Shown here one piece after another: positions 50,642 to 63,903 of a DNA stretch of 64,000 nt. Below the pieces are notes generated by a model. That model was not told where the DNA came from. It did not search any database and worked only from the letters and a program-made list of their open reading frames with translations. Each line of letters opens with the position of its first letter. Position 1 is the stretch's first letter. Both the position numbers and the translations under genes were made by a program. The DNA is from Cruorifilaria tuberocauda (lineage: Eukaryota > Nematoda > Chromadorea > Rhabditida > Onchocercidae). The stretch lies in NCBI GenBank assembly GCA_013365365.1, contig JABVXU010000222.1, positions 1-64,000 on the forward strand. Direction: 5' to 3'.

Positions 50642-53517
50642 CCATGGAAGGGATTACATTCAGAGAATTGGGAGAAAATGCAAACAAAACACAGGCACCC
50701 CTTCCCTCCACCAAAGACACACACTCACATACACTTCCCAAAGTATACTAAAGAAAAATCAGCTGACAACCTGGCTTTACGCCAAACAACACTCGTTCCG
50801 GGATTCAGAGACTAGCGCGCAATTTCAAACATATTGTTGCTGTCAAACTACCAGTAATTAGAGAAAATGGGAAATAAGCAGTAGGTCATCATCAATTATC
50901 TTTAAGCAGATTTCTAAAATTCAATTTATACGGCTGTTATATAGTCCTACCAGACATATGTATTTGACCGTTACTCTCAATTTAGCAATTTAACTTTCAT
51001 TTAATAACAAAAATTTCAAGCAAGAATTGTTTCGCTATCTCGCTTTGTGGATAAAAATATGCTTGACAAAGTTTGAGATTAAGTAAATTGTTAGATAGAA
51101 TGAAACAAATGTGCCTCTGCATAGCACAAATAGCAAAGCTCTTAATAGCGAAAAAGTGCAAATCGTCTAATAAAGAAAGAAAGAGAGATTGCTTGCTTAA
51201 TCTGATCCAAAAAAAGACGGATTTTGTGGTAAACTCTGAGTGTTCAGAATAAATAAAGCAGTAAAACAAAATTAAGTATAATGCTGAGTGATAAGCAGAC
51301 AGCTGATGATACAAGTTCATCACGACACCATCGATTTTAAAATGAACTTTATTCTACTAGCTGGGAAAAAATCACTGAATTTTATCAAAGTGATGCAATC
51401 ATAGATCATCGTTTTTAAGGACAGCATTGTGCAATTCAATCCAAAAAGTGGAATTAATTTGGATACCAAGCTTAATTAGTCAATCAAATATTCTGTTGCA
51501 AGATACATATTTAAAGATTAACCGGAGCGAATTAGTTTTGGTAACTTATTTATTGTAGGCTCTTTTTAGAAAATTTTTTTCACTTTTCTCCGCTACAATT
51601 TGCGAATTTTTATTTGTTTCAATTTTTCATTAATTTATTTCATTTATGCATATCAAATGTAAACTAAAGAATAATTTATTGTTCATAAAAGCTACGGGAC
51701 ACAATGCCTCCAATCAGTACTAATTGTTTTTTCATTAACTAAACAAAAATCGGGCTTTCACTGACCTAAAAAATCAGATAATAGCTTAAAGAATATTTAA
51801 CTACCTATGCAGCAGACGAACTACCATCAATTAAAATAAGTTTCATTGGTGTTCCTGTGATTACCTTAATTTTTATAGCTTAGGAATATTATTTTCTTAG
51901 TTCTACATTCAACCGGTAGTTATATTCATTTTTGCCTACCTTTATACTTGCATTTTGCAAACTACAGATTGTAGGAATTATTGTTAATCTTTGCAAACTT
52001 TAAAAAATAGTCACTTTATAGTTGACAATTGCTTCCAATAAATTCATTTGATGAAACCCAAATAGATATATGAATAACACGTTTGATACCAAATAAGATC
52101 AGAGGTTACAACACTGGAATATAATGCTTAGAAAAACTTATCGATTGATATCTCTCAAATTTTATATATTCTTTCATGATATAACTTACAAATGAAATAC
52201 AAATACACAAAAAAAGAATTCGAAACATATGAATGAAATGAAAACGAGCATGCAATCGTCATTTTGGGTTAATGATGAATCCCAGTGATGTCGATGGAAT
52301 AGTATTTAATAACATCTTTGATCATCTTATCTCCATCCCCCCTGCTGTTGTTGCAATATAACTGTTGTATCTATGTTAAATGGCGCGTTGCTGTAATAGT
52401 TACAAAAGTGCTGATGGTTGCGGCCTTGGCCTTGTCTTTGGTTTATGGCCGTCAAGATTATCATTCATTTATCTATCTTTAGCAACAAACGTGTCTCCTC
52501 TAGCACTACTACTGCATGGTCAATATATTGTAATTCATGCATTATTTAATGCACGTGGTAATCTGAATTACATTAAAATTTCAATATTATGCATTTTTTG
52601 TTGGTGTTGTATTCATACTATGAAGAAGTTGAAAATCATCTCGAGATAATTTCTATTGCCGATCACTTGGAAACAAGAAATTTAGTTTGGCAATTGATTA
52701 AAATTTAGCTTGTAACTCAAAGCTGGTTTTATCAGAGAGCAACAAGATATAAATAGTAAGCAGTATGATACTTTTGCTGTGGCCATTTCTAAATGAGTTA
52801 TTGCAATATTTTATTTGATTATCATTTAAGAATAAGACTCATAAACCATATGACAATTTAAATTAATATCAGATTGATCAATTTACTGTTCGTATTACTT
52901 CCGTATATAATGAATTTTTAACCGAGGTTTACAAGATTCAGATTTCAAATTAATTTGATGAACTGTTTTAACATTGAATTGTCCCTATTGCTTTCTATCT
53001 CTTCCTTTGTATATTTTTCCTCTTAAATTCTGGGATTAAAATTTTGCATTCGTCCCCGGGTGTTATTTGTGATGTCGTTGGACTGATGGATTTCTTGGAT
53101 GTGAGTTGGCACTTTGCGTTCCGGTTGTCATTGTATTCGTTGGACAGGTAGCTTTCTTATTCATATTCTTATGGGATCAAGCGCTTTCGTTTATTTCTAT
53201 AGACTAGTATATATATATTTGCATATTCATATTTTGCATATTATATATATATTTTGCATATATATATATATATACATATTTACATGTCCGCTGATCTTTT
53301 TTTATTTCGATTATTTTATTAACCGATTTTTTGAATATACTGCTGATCGTGATATAGTAACGATTGGCATTTTGGCAAATACTATTTTCCACAATCTTTC
53401 ATTTTCTCTTCTCTCTTATATTAAAAACCTCAGGTGTCAAGTGTAAAGCGAGGTAACAATAACTTGTGTATAAAATTCTCATAGACTGTATCACAGAAGT
53501 CTTGTTATTTGATTACG
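50642..53517. other. Divergent intergenic region between Unkempt and KDEL receptor
   Basis: This 2.9 kb should carry the promoters of both outward-transcribed genes. A GC-richer patch at 52370-52450 contains a short open frame, but no start, splice or family evidence supports a gene. The other open frames (50997-51323, 52380-52649, 53114-53446) are low-complexity or hydrophobic by base bias and are judged chance. Confidence 0.55.
53208..53280. repeat. AT-rich low-complexity repeat (TA runs with TTTTGCATAT words)
   Basis: The stretch consists of TA dinucleotide runs broken by three copies of (T)TTTGCATAT or TTGCATAT words spaced 20-27 bases apart. It lies about 240 bases before the KDEL receptor start codon. 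It is probably replication slippage. The short open frames seen through it on both strands are by-products. Confidence 0.85.
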
Positions 53518-55766
53518 ATGAATATATTTCGTTTTGCTGGTGATTCCTCTCATCTTATTGCTATTGTCATACTAGTTATGAAAATATGGAAAACACGCTC
53601 TTGTGCAGGTTTGTAAATTTAAAAACCTTGTAAATGAGAAACATTTAATGGCTATAAAAAACTTTTATAAATTTATTTATTAAAATGCTGTTGATTTTTG
53701 GTATTGCTGTATCGAAAAAAGCGAAATAATTTCAGGGCTCTCCGGAAAATCACAGCTTTTATTTGCATTTGTCTTCACATCGCGTTATTTAGATCTCTTC
53801 AATTTTATTTCCTCTTACAATACAATCATGAAGGTATACAGGTTTGATTATTGATAGTGAATTACAGTTAAATCTAAATCTATTAAATTTGATTAGTAAA
53901 AATAATTTTATGATTGCGAATGGATAACATTTTTCATTGTGTTAATTACCAAAATCGTAGCTAATATTTGTCAGAGATGGGGCAGGATGATTTTTTTATA
54001 ATAGGATCGGCAGCTCATTGACTAATTCATTTTTTCACTGATACGTGAAACAGCGAATAGAAATTATGGAAGTGAAACTCTCATATGTTAAGATGGTAAA
54101 AGTCAAGTGCTGTAGTGGATATCCATTTTTTTCTGAATCTGTGTGAGACAGTCTTATTAATAATATATGTGAATATGGGTAGAAATTTAGTAGAAATTTA
54201 TACTGATAAACCTGATTTTTTTGTTTTCTTTCATTTTCTACATCAGTTCGTTTTCATGTTTACTTCTGTTTACTTCTGGAACGTTTGTTTTAATTAATCA
54301 TTTCTGAATTAATCATCTCATTAATGAAATCATCAATCATCAAGACTATCAAGTGAAAAGATTGCCTATTTCAGATTTTTTTTCTTGTGTCTTCATATGG
54401 AACCGTTTATCTGATGTTTTTCAAGTTCAGAGCAACTTATGATCGGTAGGATTTGCTTTCCTTTCCTTCGAGAAATTTTTTAGTTTTTAAAAATTTTTAC
54501 TTTTTTAGTTAGATTTACTTTATCTCTAGTCATTTGATGATTTTTACCTTGTATCGAATTTTATCTTTGGAATTATTTCGAAACATTTAATATTTTACCG
54601 CGATTTTAGAAATCACGACACATTTCGGATAGAATTCTTAATTATTCCAGCGGCGGCACTTGCTTTTATTATCAACCATCAGTTTTCGTTCATGGAGGTT
54701 AGTTGTATCTTATTGTCATTTCGCAAAAATCAGTATTCTGAGACAGCTCCGGTTAATATGCTGTAAATTCGTTTTAATTTATTAAGGATGAGGTTGATTT
54801 TGAAAGTTTTCATGATTAATTAGATTTTGATTTTAGGTTGCAGAAATAAAAATTTTTAACGAGTCATTATAAATGTTCTCAGCTTGAACAAGATAAAGTT
54901 GAGTTGTATACGGTATCAATTAAAGTAAGACGAAATGCAGTGAGGGCGACTAACTAAAATTAGTGTTGTAAACAGCGTGAATAGTAAAAGTAAAAAGTGA
55001 CAGTTGTGGGCTTCTCAGTTATACCCTCGAAAAATAGAAGAAAACATTGCGTATCATTATTCATTTCTTAAAATTTTCTCTATGATATGCTCGCATTAGG
55101 TATCTAGATTACAAATATTGATGAATTTCGTAACTGTCATTGGACAAGTAATGAAATTATCGGAGGGATATTAGCCAAATTTGTTGCAGTGTTTTTTCTG
55201 CAGAAAATCATTTTTAAAATGACTGGAAAACGTATAAACCAATTTACTTTCATAATTTATGCTCTAGTGTTTTACTTTTGCATTTGTTAACTAGATTTGC
55301 TGGTCGTTCTCCATATATTTGGAAGCAGTTGCCATCATGCCGCAGTTGTTCATGCTTTCACGTACCGGGAGCGCAGAAACAATCACCGCTCATTATTTGT
55401 TTGCACTGGGGACATATCGGGCACTGTATATCTTAAATTGGTTATATCGTTACTACACTGAGGAATTTTTCGATCCTATCGCAACTGTTGCTGGTGTTGT
55501 ACAAACCGTACTTTATGCCGATTTTTTCTATCTGTATATTACACGAGGTAATGTTTGGAAGTTAGCTTTCTTTAATAAATTTTTCTTTTTTAAATTCTTT
55601 AATGATTTATTTAAATTTTCTTCCTGTTATATCTCGCAGCTTTCTCCCCTGATTTTTACTTTTTCTGACTTTTGATGTGTGTAACTACTTTCTTCTGATA
55701 TAATTCTCTTTAATTATTGTCTATTTAGTGATTCGAGGACACAGAAATCTGGAGCTTCCCGCTTAG
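53518..55766 (+). CDS. erd-2: ER lumen protein-retaining (KDEL) receptor
   Basis: This is the seven-helix receptor that captures K/HDEL-tailed ER proteins in the cis-Golgi and returns them in COPI vesicles. Exons 53518-53608, 53736-53833, 54375-54445, 54610-54697, 55295-55547 and 55729-55766 are all in phase and give exactly 212 residues, the standard family length. It starts [19 protein letters not shown] and continues with [55 protein letters not shown] and [20 protein letters not shown]. These are the conserved signature stretches, including the Arg-Tyr-Leu-Asp of helix 2 and the [11 protein letters not shown] of helix 6. The tail is GHRNLELPA. Nothing is missing or broken, and regulation cannot be read from the sequence. 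Confidence 0.97.
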
Positions 55767-56462
55767 TCTTTCGTTACCAAGATTGCTTCTTCGCTGCTTA
55801 CATTTCTATAAAAATCTTTGTCTGGTGTTAAACCGGTGTTAAATCAGCTGGATAATGATATTTTTTGAGGCTTTCTTTGGCTATGAATCTATGAATCACA
55901 AGGTTTTGACATTCCAATATTTTCTTGGGAAGGTTCGGTTTTAGTTATTCATTTTTAAGAGAACTTTTTGATTTCTGTGAATGACATATTTGCTAATGCG
56001 TCCTAAACAAAAGAAAAGTACCTGGAAAATATTTGCTCATCTGTGATTGTTTTGATATTACCTAATAAATTGTGGGATTTAGATGAAATATTCAGCTTTC
56101 AAGAGTATTTATTAACTATTTATTTATTTGGATTCTTTCAAATAATATTGATTTGTTTCCTATTTGAAAATGAATATATGGGTTTCGACCAGTTTTCCTT
56201 TCTGTACTGTCATTTTGCGTCGTCATTAATAATTCCTGTTCCTGAGGTTGAAGTTTCATTCTGGATATATGTAATGAATTTGTATTTCGCCAAACACATT
56301 ACACTTCGTATTTTTTGTTTTTCTTCTGCGAAGCATTTTTATTTTTATCGTTATCTTCATATTGAATCAATGAGTTTTGCTCACATCAAGTCTGCGAACA
56401 TTCTTCGTGAAGTCTAATTAATTTCGGGATGCATACATTAAAAGTTCGTTATTCAAAACTTA
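55767..56462. other. Intergenic, no gene seen
   Basis: It contains the 3' end of the KDEL receptor gene. A 124-codon hydrophobic open frame at 56043-56417 is strongly T-rich, has no splice partners that I can fit, and does not resemble the N-terminus of the MAPEG family relic that follows. I regard it as chance, with low certainty. Confidence 0.4.
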
Positions 56463-56890
56463 AGGACCAAAGCTGACGAGGATTCGCTGTACTGCTTTGG
56501 AGGAAATAATTTCAAATTTCCAGAAGTAGTGAAGGAATTCACCGGAGAAGCTCTCAATGATCCAGTGGACGTAATTCCACTTTTTTTGGTTTCAGTGATG
56601 TGCTTTTGTTAATAGCATTTTTGAAGTTAAGCGCTTTCTCAGTAGCTTTTTATATCATTGTGAAGCATGAATGTGAAACGCCCAGTATGGTTTTGCTGAA
56701 TAAGTATTTCATATTTGTGCTATACATTATCTTGACAACAATGCTTTATCACTTCGGCAAATATATTTATCCAGAATTTCATAAAGGAATAACTTCCATA
56801 AGAAAGTTTGCTAAGATTAAAACTCTATCAGAAAAATTGATCACAAGAGTTCTGAAAAGACTGTCGATAGTAATCGCTTCGACTTGCTAA
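56463..56890 (+). pseudogene. Frameshifted MAPEG family relic (microsomal GST1/PGES-like)
   Basis: The frame 56463-56612 reads RTKADEDSLYCFGGNN, then a VVKEF segment and EALNDPVDVIPLFLVS. This follows the MAPEG pattern in which an (N)PED stretch is followed by a V-x-R-x-x-R-x-H-x-N-D-x-E-N-I-x-P-F motif. The key Arg/His residues of that motif are altered (GEALNDPVDVIP for xRAHxNDxENIxP). At about 56590-56600 the frame breaks. The next frame (to the stop at 56888-56890) continues as hydrophobic helices LSAFSVAFYIIV and NKYFIFVLYIILTTMLYHFG, in the order expected for MAPEG helices 3 and 4. The 25-base GTAATT...TTTCAG segment at 56571-56595 looks like a tiny intron, but removing it does not restore the frame. 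No N-terminal helix is found upstream. I call it a pseudogene. Confidence 0.6.
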
Positions 56891-59335
56891 AGGATACATT
56901 TTAGTTACGTACAGAGTGAGTTGCAATACTTACACTCAGCAAAGAAAGACAGTTGCTGTCAAAGGTTGTGTGTTAATAATGAGAAAAAAAAGTACTTGTT
57001 CACCTTGCTTCCATAAAAAACTCGAGCTTTGTCGGTTTGAAATTATGATTATTGACAAAATTTTTCACTGGATGTGTGGCGTCAACGTCGTGCTCACTGC
57101 CTTTACTGATTTAATCGGTTGATGATGGAGATAACGTAATAACAGGCATCATGCCAGCCGTTTTGACAGTAACATTACTTTTTGGCTAGTTCCCAGAAAA
57201 AAGAACGGTATGCTTTGTCTTAGCCTCTATCTACATTTCCTCTTCGAGTTCCATGAAAGAATTCGGAGACATCTTCTGTGTGCTTTATTGATTTTGAAAA
57301 CACTGGAAGATTTTTGAAGTTCAAATCGTCCGAAAAAAAGGACTTCCTCATTTCCCCTTTGTTAAACTTGATGTGAAAAGTGACTAGAAAATTCCAACCA
57401 CAACCGAAACTAAATTCACGATCATAATTCCGAAAAAATCACTACTGCTTTTTCTGGACTGCCACTGCGAAATTTTTACGATTCATTCCCACAAACCTGC
57501 ACCTCTTATTCTCGTCAAATTATCTGATGCCTCAATATTTTGACTGAAATAAACTAAGGTGAGCAGCTTGTTTGCAGCATTACTTGTTTTCTCAGATTTA
57601 GATTATTACACAATTTTTTATTCTCACAGATATTGTACTTTATTACCGCAAACAAATTTTTTTTTCAAAGCACACATATTTGGCATGTGAACATAAATGA
57701 ATTTAAATACCGATAATAGACACGCAACGAAGTACACAAAACCAGAAACGAAATCACAGCACGCTTAACCGAAATATGCTCATATAACCTTATCTGATAT
57801 TATCATTGCTGTAAAGTTTTCAATTTTAATACTTTTGAAGACTAGCAAAATTCCTACGTATCAGTTGACAGGGAGCTGGGACGATTAAACTTCATCCTGT
57901 AATAATTCGGCCAACTGCGTTTGTTAATTCTAGTCTAACTCTTCCTCTCCAGAGCAAGAATTTGAAATTCACCAAATTTTTTAGCAGACTAATAATGCAA
58001 TATATTCTTTCCTTCACTTGCGCTAAAATATCTTAACAAATAATTTCTTTCCATCAGAACAATTTCTAAATAAATAATGCTATGATATTTTGCAACATAA
58101 CGAAAAACTGGACCGTATCGTGCATCGCAAAGGTTGCTCAATCTCACTATTTCTTTATCAATTCTACATCACTCTAACAGAATATCTACTGCAACAACAT
58201 TTCTGAGATCTCTACCTATGATATCGTATAAACACGCATACGAACCTCAACGGGAACTACGTAAATAATACGAAACAGCGATGTTCGAAGTTGTCGACTA
58301 AACATTTCTTACACTACTAAACTCAGTCGTCGTCTTAAGCAAAATATATTCTCGATGAGAAAAACGTGTCATTACTTTTCAAGAAACCAGCCATTGGTAA
58401 ATATGCAAGAAAATGGAAAATAATGACAGCAGAATACTATAACAGCAGATCGATTAACACGAACAGAAGCATCAGAAGTAGCAGGTGCACCAATTCCAGA
58501 AACAATATTCAGAAATACATTCAAGCGGGTAAAATTTGGACACAAAAAAAAAAGCATCTGAAAAAAAAGAATGCAGACCTGTTCTTGGACCTAATCTTGT
58601 GTACGAAACATTTCTGACAAAACCATAAAATCTGTAACATTCGAATATTCTCTGGAATATTATTTGATTCGTTTGCTATTTTCCGTTATTCTTGTCGACT
58701 CTAACTACACCGCAGCGTATACCCCCTTAATTAGTCTCCAATTTTTATGTAGATTCTGCTACTGAATTCATTCCCAATACTTCGAGGAATAATGAAAACA
58801 TTTAATGAAGGAAGTTTGAGAATCTCGATGAATAACCACTACTTTAATATCATTTTTAGATGCAACCTCAACCTCAACTGCTTTGATAGAAGACTATACA
58901 GAGGTGACACGTATCTACCAACGACTTTCTTAAATCACCCAATAAAACATCAAAACTAGTACGCATAGACAATCAGAACAATATAATATAAAAAGAAGCA
59001 AGCAATATTTCTGCATTTAAAGCAAATTTTTCAAAGTTGAGACAACACATGGTAACGAACAGAAATGTGCCCATTGCGTCAGTGACTTGGTATGTTAGAA
59101 AAAATTGATCAAATTATAGAACTCAATCTGACTGATACTAGAAAACAATGATTAAAATGAGCACATCAATCTCAAAAATACGTAAAATTCATTCATTGAA
59201 CAGAAAAAATCAATAATTTGCATTGGAAAAAACCACATCTGTCTAATCAGGCAATACCAAAAGCCTAAGAAAATGAAAATATTTTAATTTCTTAAAGCTT
59301 CTCGAAAAGCCCGTCATGATTACTGGTTAAAAACC
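56891..59335. other. Intergenic, no gene seen
   Basis: The region contains the 3' end of the UNC-115 gene at its right edge. Small open frames (56916-57122, 58366-58617) show no family features. A third + frame near 58440-58545 reads protein-like text (TRTEASEVAGAPIPETIFRN) but is bounded by stops, with no start or splice support. Confidence 0.5.
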
Positions 59336-62300
59336 CTAGAAGAGTTTTGCTTTTCGTTTCAGATTAATTCTTTTCCATTCCGGTAATTTGTAGAACTCGA
59401 TTGGACTCATGCTGAATGTCTCTTCAAACTGGTTTCTGTTTAAGTGTCGTTCAAGATGTGCGCGATCCACATCATCTGGCAACTTCTTGTTGGATGTTTG
59501 TAACACGTTTAGTGGATAAATTTTTGCCGGTTTACTCATATCTGGCAGCGAACTTCTCAAATTATTACGACTCTCGCCTGTACCAGTACCGTTTCTGGTA
59601 CAAGTACGATAGTCATCTGGCAGAGTGCCACCACGTCCAACCAGTGATTCTGAAAAAATCAATTCTGAGAAAATACAATTCTGTTGAACTTTTAGAAAGT
59701 TTAAGATGATTTTCCGAATTTCGCGCAGTGAACAAACTAAAAACTGCAACAAGGTTCATTTTCCGAGTTTTCAAAGTAGTAACTTTCAGTCGTTAACCGC
59801 TTGCTCTCTACTCAGTTTATTACGTGGTAAGCAGATAAGTTATACAAGTATTTCCTTATGAGGCTATCAGCACAAAATTATCCAAATTGTTCAATTAACT
59901 CGCGTTTTTGTTATTAGTCATCAAATCATGAGAGTTCGCAATTCATAAATTCTCATAGCAATCGTGTCTGCTAAATTTGGTATTTTTGAATCAAGCAGAG
60001 ATTCAGATTTCAACTAAAAATCTGTCTCCCATCAATTTTTTTTAGATGCAGTTTTTAACCACACTTCGAAAACCAAAACAATTTTGTATCGGGTTGTCCC
60101 TTAATAAAGGATATTTTACACTCCTGTCGACGAAAGGTTAATCGTGAAATCAAGATCACAGAGTTCATTTCCCATTATAATGGCAGCTGGTAACTACTAC
60201 ATCAAAAGAATTATATCCCTATAATAGATATCAACACAGAAAACAACGAGAACCCCAAAATCGAGTTTTTATTTATTATTATTCTTGTTTGGGATTTTTG
60301 GCACTGATTAAGATTACGATGCGAACCAACTTTTCAGACAACTAATTTATGATTTATGATAACATTTTTGGTATTCGGTAATACTTGTGATGAATAATTA
60401 AGATCATCTATGATCAGTATGCCAATAATCGAGAGCTTTACATTTCAAGTTACATTGGTAAACATACGAAGACAATACTTTTAGAAGCATCTTCCAACGA
60501 AATGTATAGCATGCAATTATAGATTTCAAATTAATAAAACTTAAACTTACGATCAGAAAAGTGGGAACTAATTGTTGTGTTGAGACCATCCAAGGAAATA
60601 TTTTGGCCATATTGATAACCATCTGGTAGCGTCGCTGATCGACCAACTATGTCAACGTATGATCTCGGAATGTGAAAAAACGGTATTGATGTAGTCGCCG
60701 CTTTATCTGTTTGCCTTTGCCAATAAATCCATGGTTTCGGTCGATTAACATGGCGCGACGGAGCTAAATAAGTTATGCAGTTTTCAATTTATACGGACTA
60801 CGAGCAGGAAGAACATTTGGATATATAAACTTGCATGCATTTACTGGAGTGTCATAGCGAAATCGCAAATGCGGCATCTTCTTGGCAGATGGTGTACGGC
60901 TTGCATTTCTTGGATCCCAGTGTAGTGGCAATCTGGAATGACAGTGAAAGGTGATCACATAGAGTATTTAGTTACTGAAAAACAAAAGCTCCGGATGAAG
61001 CAAATAATAAATTGAAAGCGCAGCAAATAATAAATACAAAATAAAAAGAAGGAAAATTCACTACTATATAACAAGGAAAAATTATTGTATATGACAAAGA
61101 ATGCGAATAATTTCAACGAACTCTACTACCACAAATTACGGATTGAGCAAGTTTCGGTAAATGGACCAAAATAAACCTTTGTTTTTTATGCACTTCTTCG
61201 AGATTCTGTTTGATAACACGAGCAATTGACGAATCTTTGTCATATGTATCTAATTGCTCCACTGCCCGTCGTAGTTTCTCATCATCAATTCGATCTGACT
61301 GATCATAATCATCTTCATCATCGTCATTTTCAATAGACGACCATGAAAGATGGCGCTTAACATCTTAAAAGCGGTGTTTAAAACTCAACAGAAACAACAT
61401 ATTAGTAATATATAATGAGAAGCGTATTTCGTCTCTCAATCGCGATCAAGACCTAAAGTGAAAATGAGTTTCACTTTCCTTTTCATATATAATAGAAAAA
61501 ATGAAAATGGACATTATACTTTTGAATGATAAAACCTCAAAATGAATATGATATCAGAACCTTAAAAGCTCCGCAAATAAAATTTGACAGTTCAAGTGAT
61601 CACTGTTTAAGCGAAGCTAAACAATGAACATTTTTTTTGAGCTTCTAGGACTAGGGAAAGCACACAAAAAATTTCCAAAAACCCCAACTAATAAATCAAT
61701 GTTTTTTTTCTAACCTATACATATACTTTCAACCTATACTTTTCACCTATATTTTCTAACTGAACTTCGGACCCATAAAAATATATGAAACGTGAGAAGA
61801 GCTGAAAAATTCCTTTTCAGCTGTTATAAAATCTGATCACTGTCGAAGTGATATTAATTTCTAATGAATTTTCAAGAAATTCATCTCTATTCATACAAAA
61901 AAAACAAACCGTCGAGTGCATAAGGGTACGGTGGCGCTGGAAAATCTGCTCGTTCAATAGGTGGAATGATACCGGGTTCCGGAGCATGTCCAGCCGGATA
62001 ATGGGCCATCTCAATCGGTTCTTCATTATCCATATGCGGTGATCGCGGACGTGGAGTACTTTTTTCGAGATCTTCTGCTGAAAAAAAATTTCACACTGAT
62101 ATATAGTGTTTTTACAGGTTTCCTATATTTTAAAATACTGACCAAATATTTAAAAAAGTAAAACGCACTCAATCGTTGCATTCCTGTTTTCAACATCGAA
62201 AGCCGTGATTTACGGATCTTAACTGGACCTGGAAAAAAAAAGGCATGGAAATGCACTTCTTATTCATGCAGATACGCGAAGCCGTATGGATACACGAGTT

Positions 62301-63903
62301 CTAATCAATACACCAACAGAAATACATGAATCTGATATGAAATTAAACGTATTTACTTACCTTGAGGAGTATGAAACTGAGTAGGCTGCGGTGGATGGGG
62401 TGGAATTGGTTGCTTTAAATATGTTTGTTCAGCTTCTGGCAAGAGATACATATACGTCAAATGCTGACCAAAATGGGAATGATATTTTGGCTCTTCACGA
62501 GCATCGCCTGTATGACTTGTTGGCTAAAAACATGAAAATGAAACCAATGACTGAATCATGATCATTTAGCATATCTAGCAAAGACAGCATTTCATTCCAA
62601 GATACGATAGGCAAAAATGAACGGCTATATGTCCAATACATTATAGACCATAATCATTGGGTGATAGATACACTCGAGTTGATTGTTATATTATTAATTT
62701 CGACTGTTACATTTTCCTTAAGAAAAAAACTAAGACATCTTATGATATATTATATCATCTTATGATCTTATGTTATATATATATATATATATAACAAAGT
62801 TTTAATGATCCATAAAAACATTATAGACAAAGAGCTAAAGCATGTGCAAAACAATGCCATGCTTGCAGGCTATCAAATATTTATCTAATCTGCAAAATCC
62901 TACTTAGAAATAACTCAATCCAGCAATCCAGCAACATAAGTACAAAACATATCAAAATGACTTACCGCAATATTTTCTGTCACTTTTGTATGCTCGCAAC
63001 CTGGATGCCAGATTTCATCACCTTGCATGTACATTTCCTGTCCATCGCCAAAGCGTTCACCACAACGTGAGCAACGAGCACAAGTTGGATGAAACTTGTA
63101 ACCTCCAGCCTAGAGTTACATATATGAAAATACTACACAGACTATTATCAATATTTAAACTTGAGCAAATTTAGTCTTAACTTGGTTCATTTTTTACTAC
63201 ATCATCATAACACTTTCGTTTTTAGGCTTTATAAATTAAACATATATCGCTGACGTCTTAAGATCATTGAACTTTCTGCAGATCATGCGTATTTCAAAAC
63301 ATTTGAAAACATTCACCTGCAATACTTTTCCGGCAATGTACTTATCACACTCATAGCATCGGACACCATATTTCATATTGTAATCTCGAATACAAAGTGG
63401 TTTGCTATCGTGTATCATGTACTCCCCTTGAAGTACAGTGGCACATTCAGAACATTTAAAACACCAAACATGCCACTGTTCTTCAAGCGCCAGCAATATC
63501 TGACCGCTTTGCAATGGCTGTCCACAAGATGCACATCCTAAAAAATACTGAAATTCAGTGAAAATTATTTCCTAACGCCAACATAAACTCACCAAAATAT
63601 AGATAAAACCACATGAAAACCATAAATCAAGAGCAAAAGAGACAAAAACGTGATCTGAAATTAAACCAAAACTAATTTGATGAAAATGTAAAATACCTGC
63701 AGGAGAGGCGAGAGGAGATAAAGGATGCGTTGGTGGGGTAATCGGGGACGCAGGCGACAACGAAGTTTCATCAATATGCTTTAGACCTTGCTGTTCAGCT
63801 TTCACTTTCAAAGGCACTGATAAAGCTCGAAAATCTTCAGCACACAAAAACTGTCCTTCTGAACCCGTATAATATCCAGTTTCCCTCAATGATCTTGAGC
63901 ATT
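59336..63903 (-). CDS. unc-115: UNC-115/abLIM actin-binding LIM protein (N-terminus off window)
   Basis: This is an actin-binding adaptor of axon guidance. Exons seen: 63903-63697, 63537-63317, 63109-62966, 62523-62361, 62228-62169, 62077-61910, 61363-61177, 60932-60835, 60763-60551 and 59649-59336 (about 591 codons); the first part, with the rest of the LIM domains, lies beyond 64000. The first visible exon is the second half of a LIM domain (ECSRSL...FLCAEDFRAL) followed by a Ser/Pro linker. Next is a complete LIM (CASCGQPLQSGQ, HVWCFKCSEC, CIRDYN), then another (CYECDKYIAGK, HPTCARCSRC, HPGC), matching abLIM LIM3 and LIM4. A proline-rich and acidic linker follows, including NDDDEDDYDQSDR. 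The protein ends in a villin headpiece, about the last 65 residues (KIYPLNVL, LPDDVDRAHLERHL, EWKRINLKRKAKLF), which binds F-actin. One intron (60834-60764) has a GC donor, required by frame. Confidence 0.95.
60764..60834 (-). other. GC-AG intron in the UNC-115 gene
   Basis: The upstream exon (60932-60835) ends ...PVNA plus T, followed by GCAAGT. The next exon begins at 60763 with CT-CCG and gives PVNASPSRHVNRP. The GT in CCA|GTAAAT would leave the wrong phase for the only usable downstream exon. The intron is 71 bases long. Confidence 0.78.
62773..62793. repeat. TA dinucleotide microsatellite
   Basis: About ten TA units lie in an UNC-115 intron, just after two copies of the word CATCTTATGAT (near 62735-62765). 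It is likely slippage-prone. Confidence 0.85.

Noticed and set aside
52380..52649. GC-richer open frame that might encode a secreted peptide (an alternative frame gives MVAALALSLVYG)
   Set aside because: The alternative frame stops after about 22 residues and no good donor extends it; the long frame has no family features.
56043..56417. 124-codon hydrophobic open frame after the KDEL receptor
   Set aside because: Composition follows local T-richness, and it does not align with MAPEG helix 1 although it lies just upstream of the relic.
58366..58617. Open frame rich in Ser/Arg/Lys before the UNC-115 3' end
   Set aside because: Low-complexity A-rich text, no splice partners and no homology recognised.
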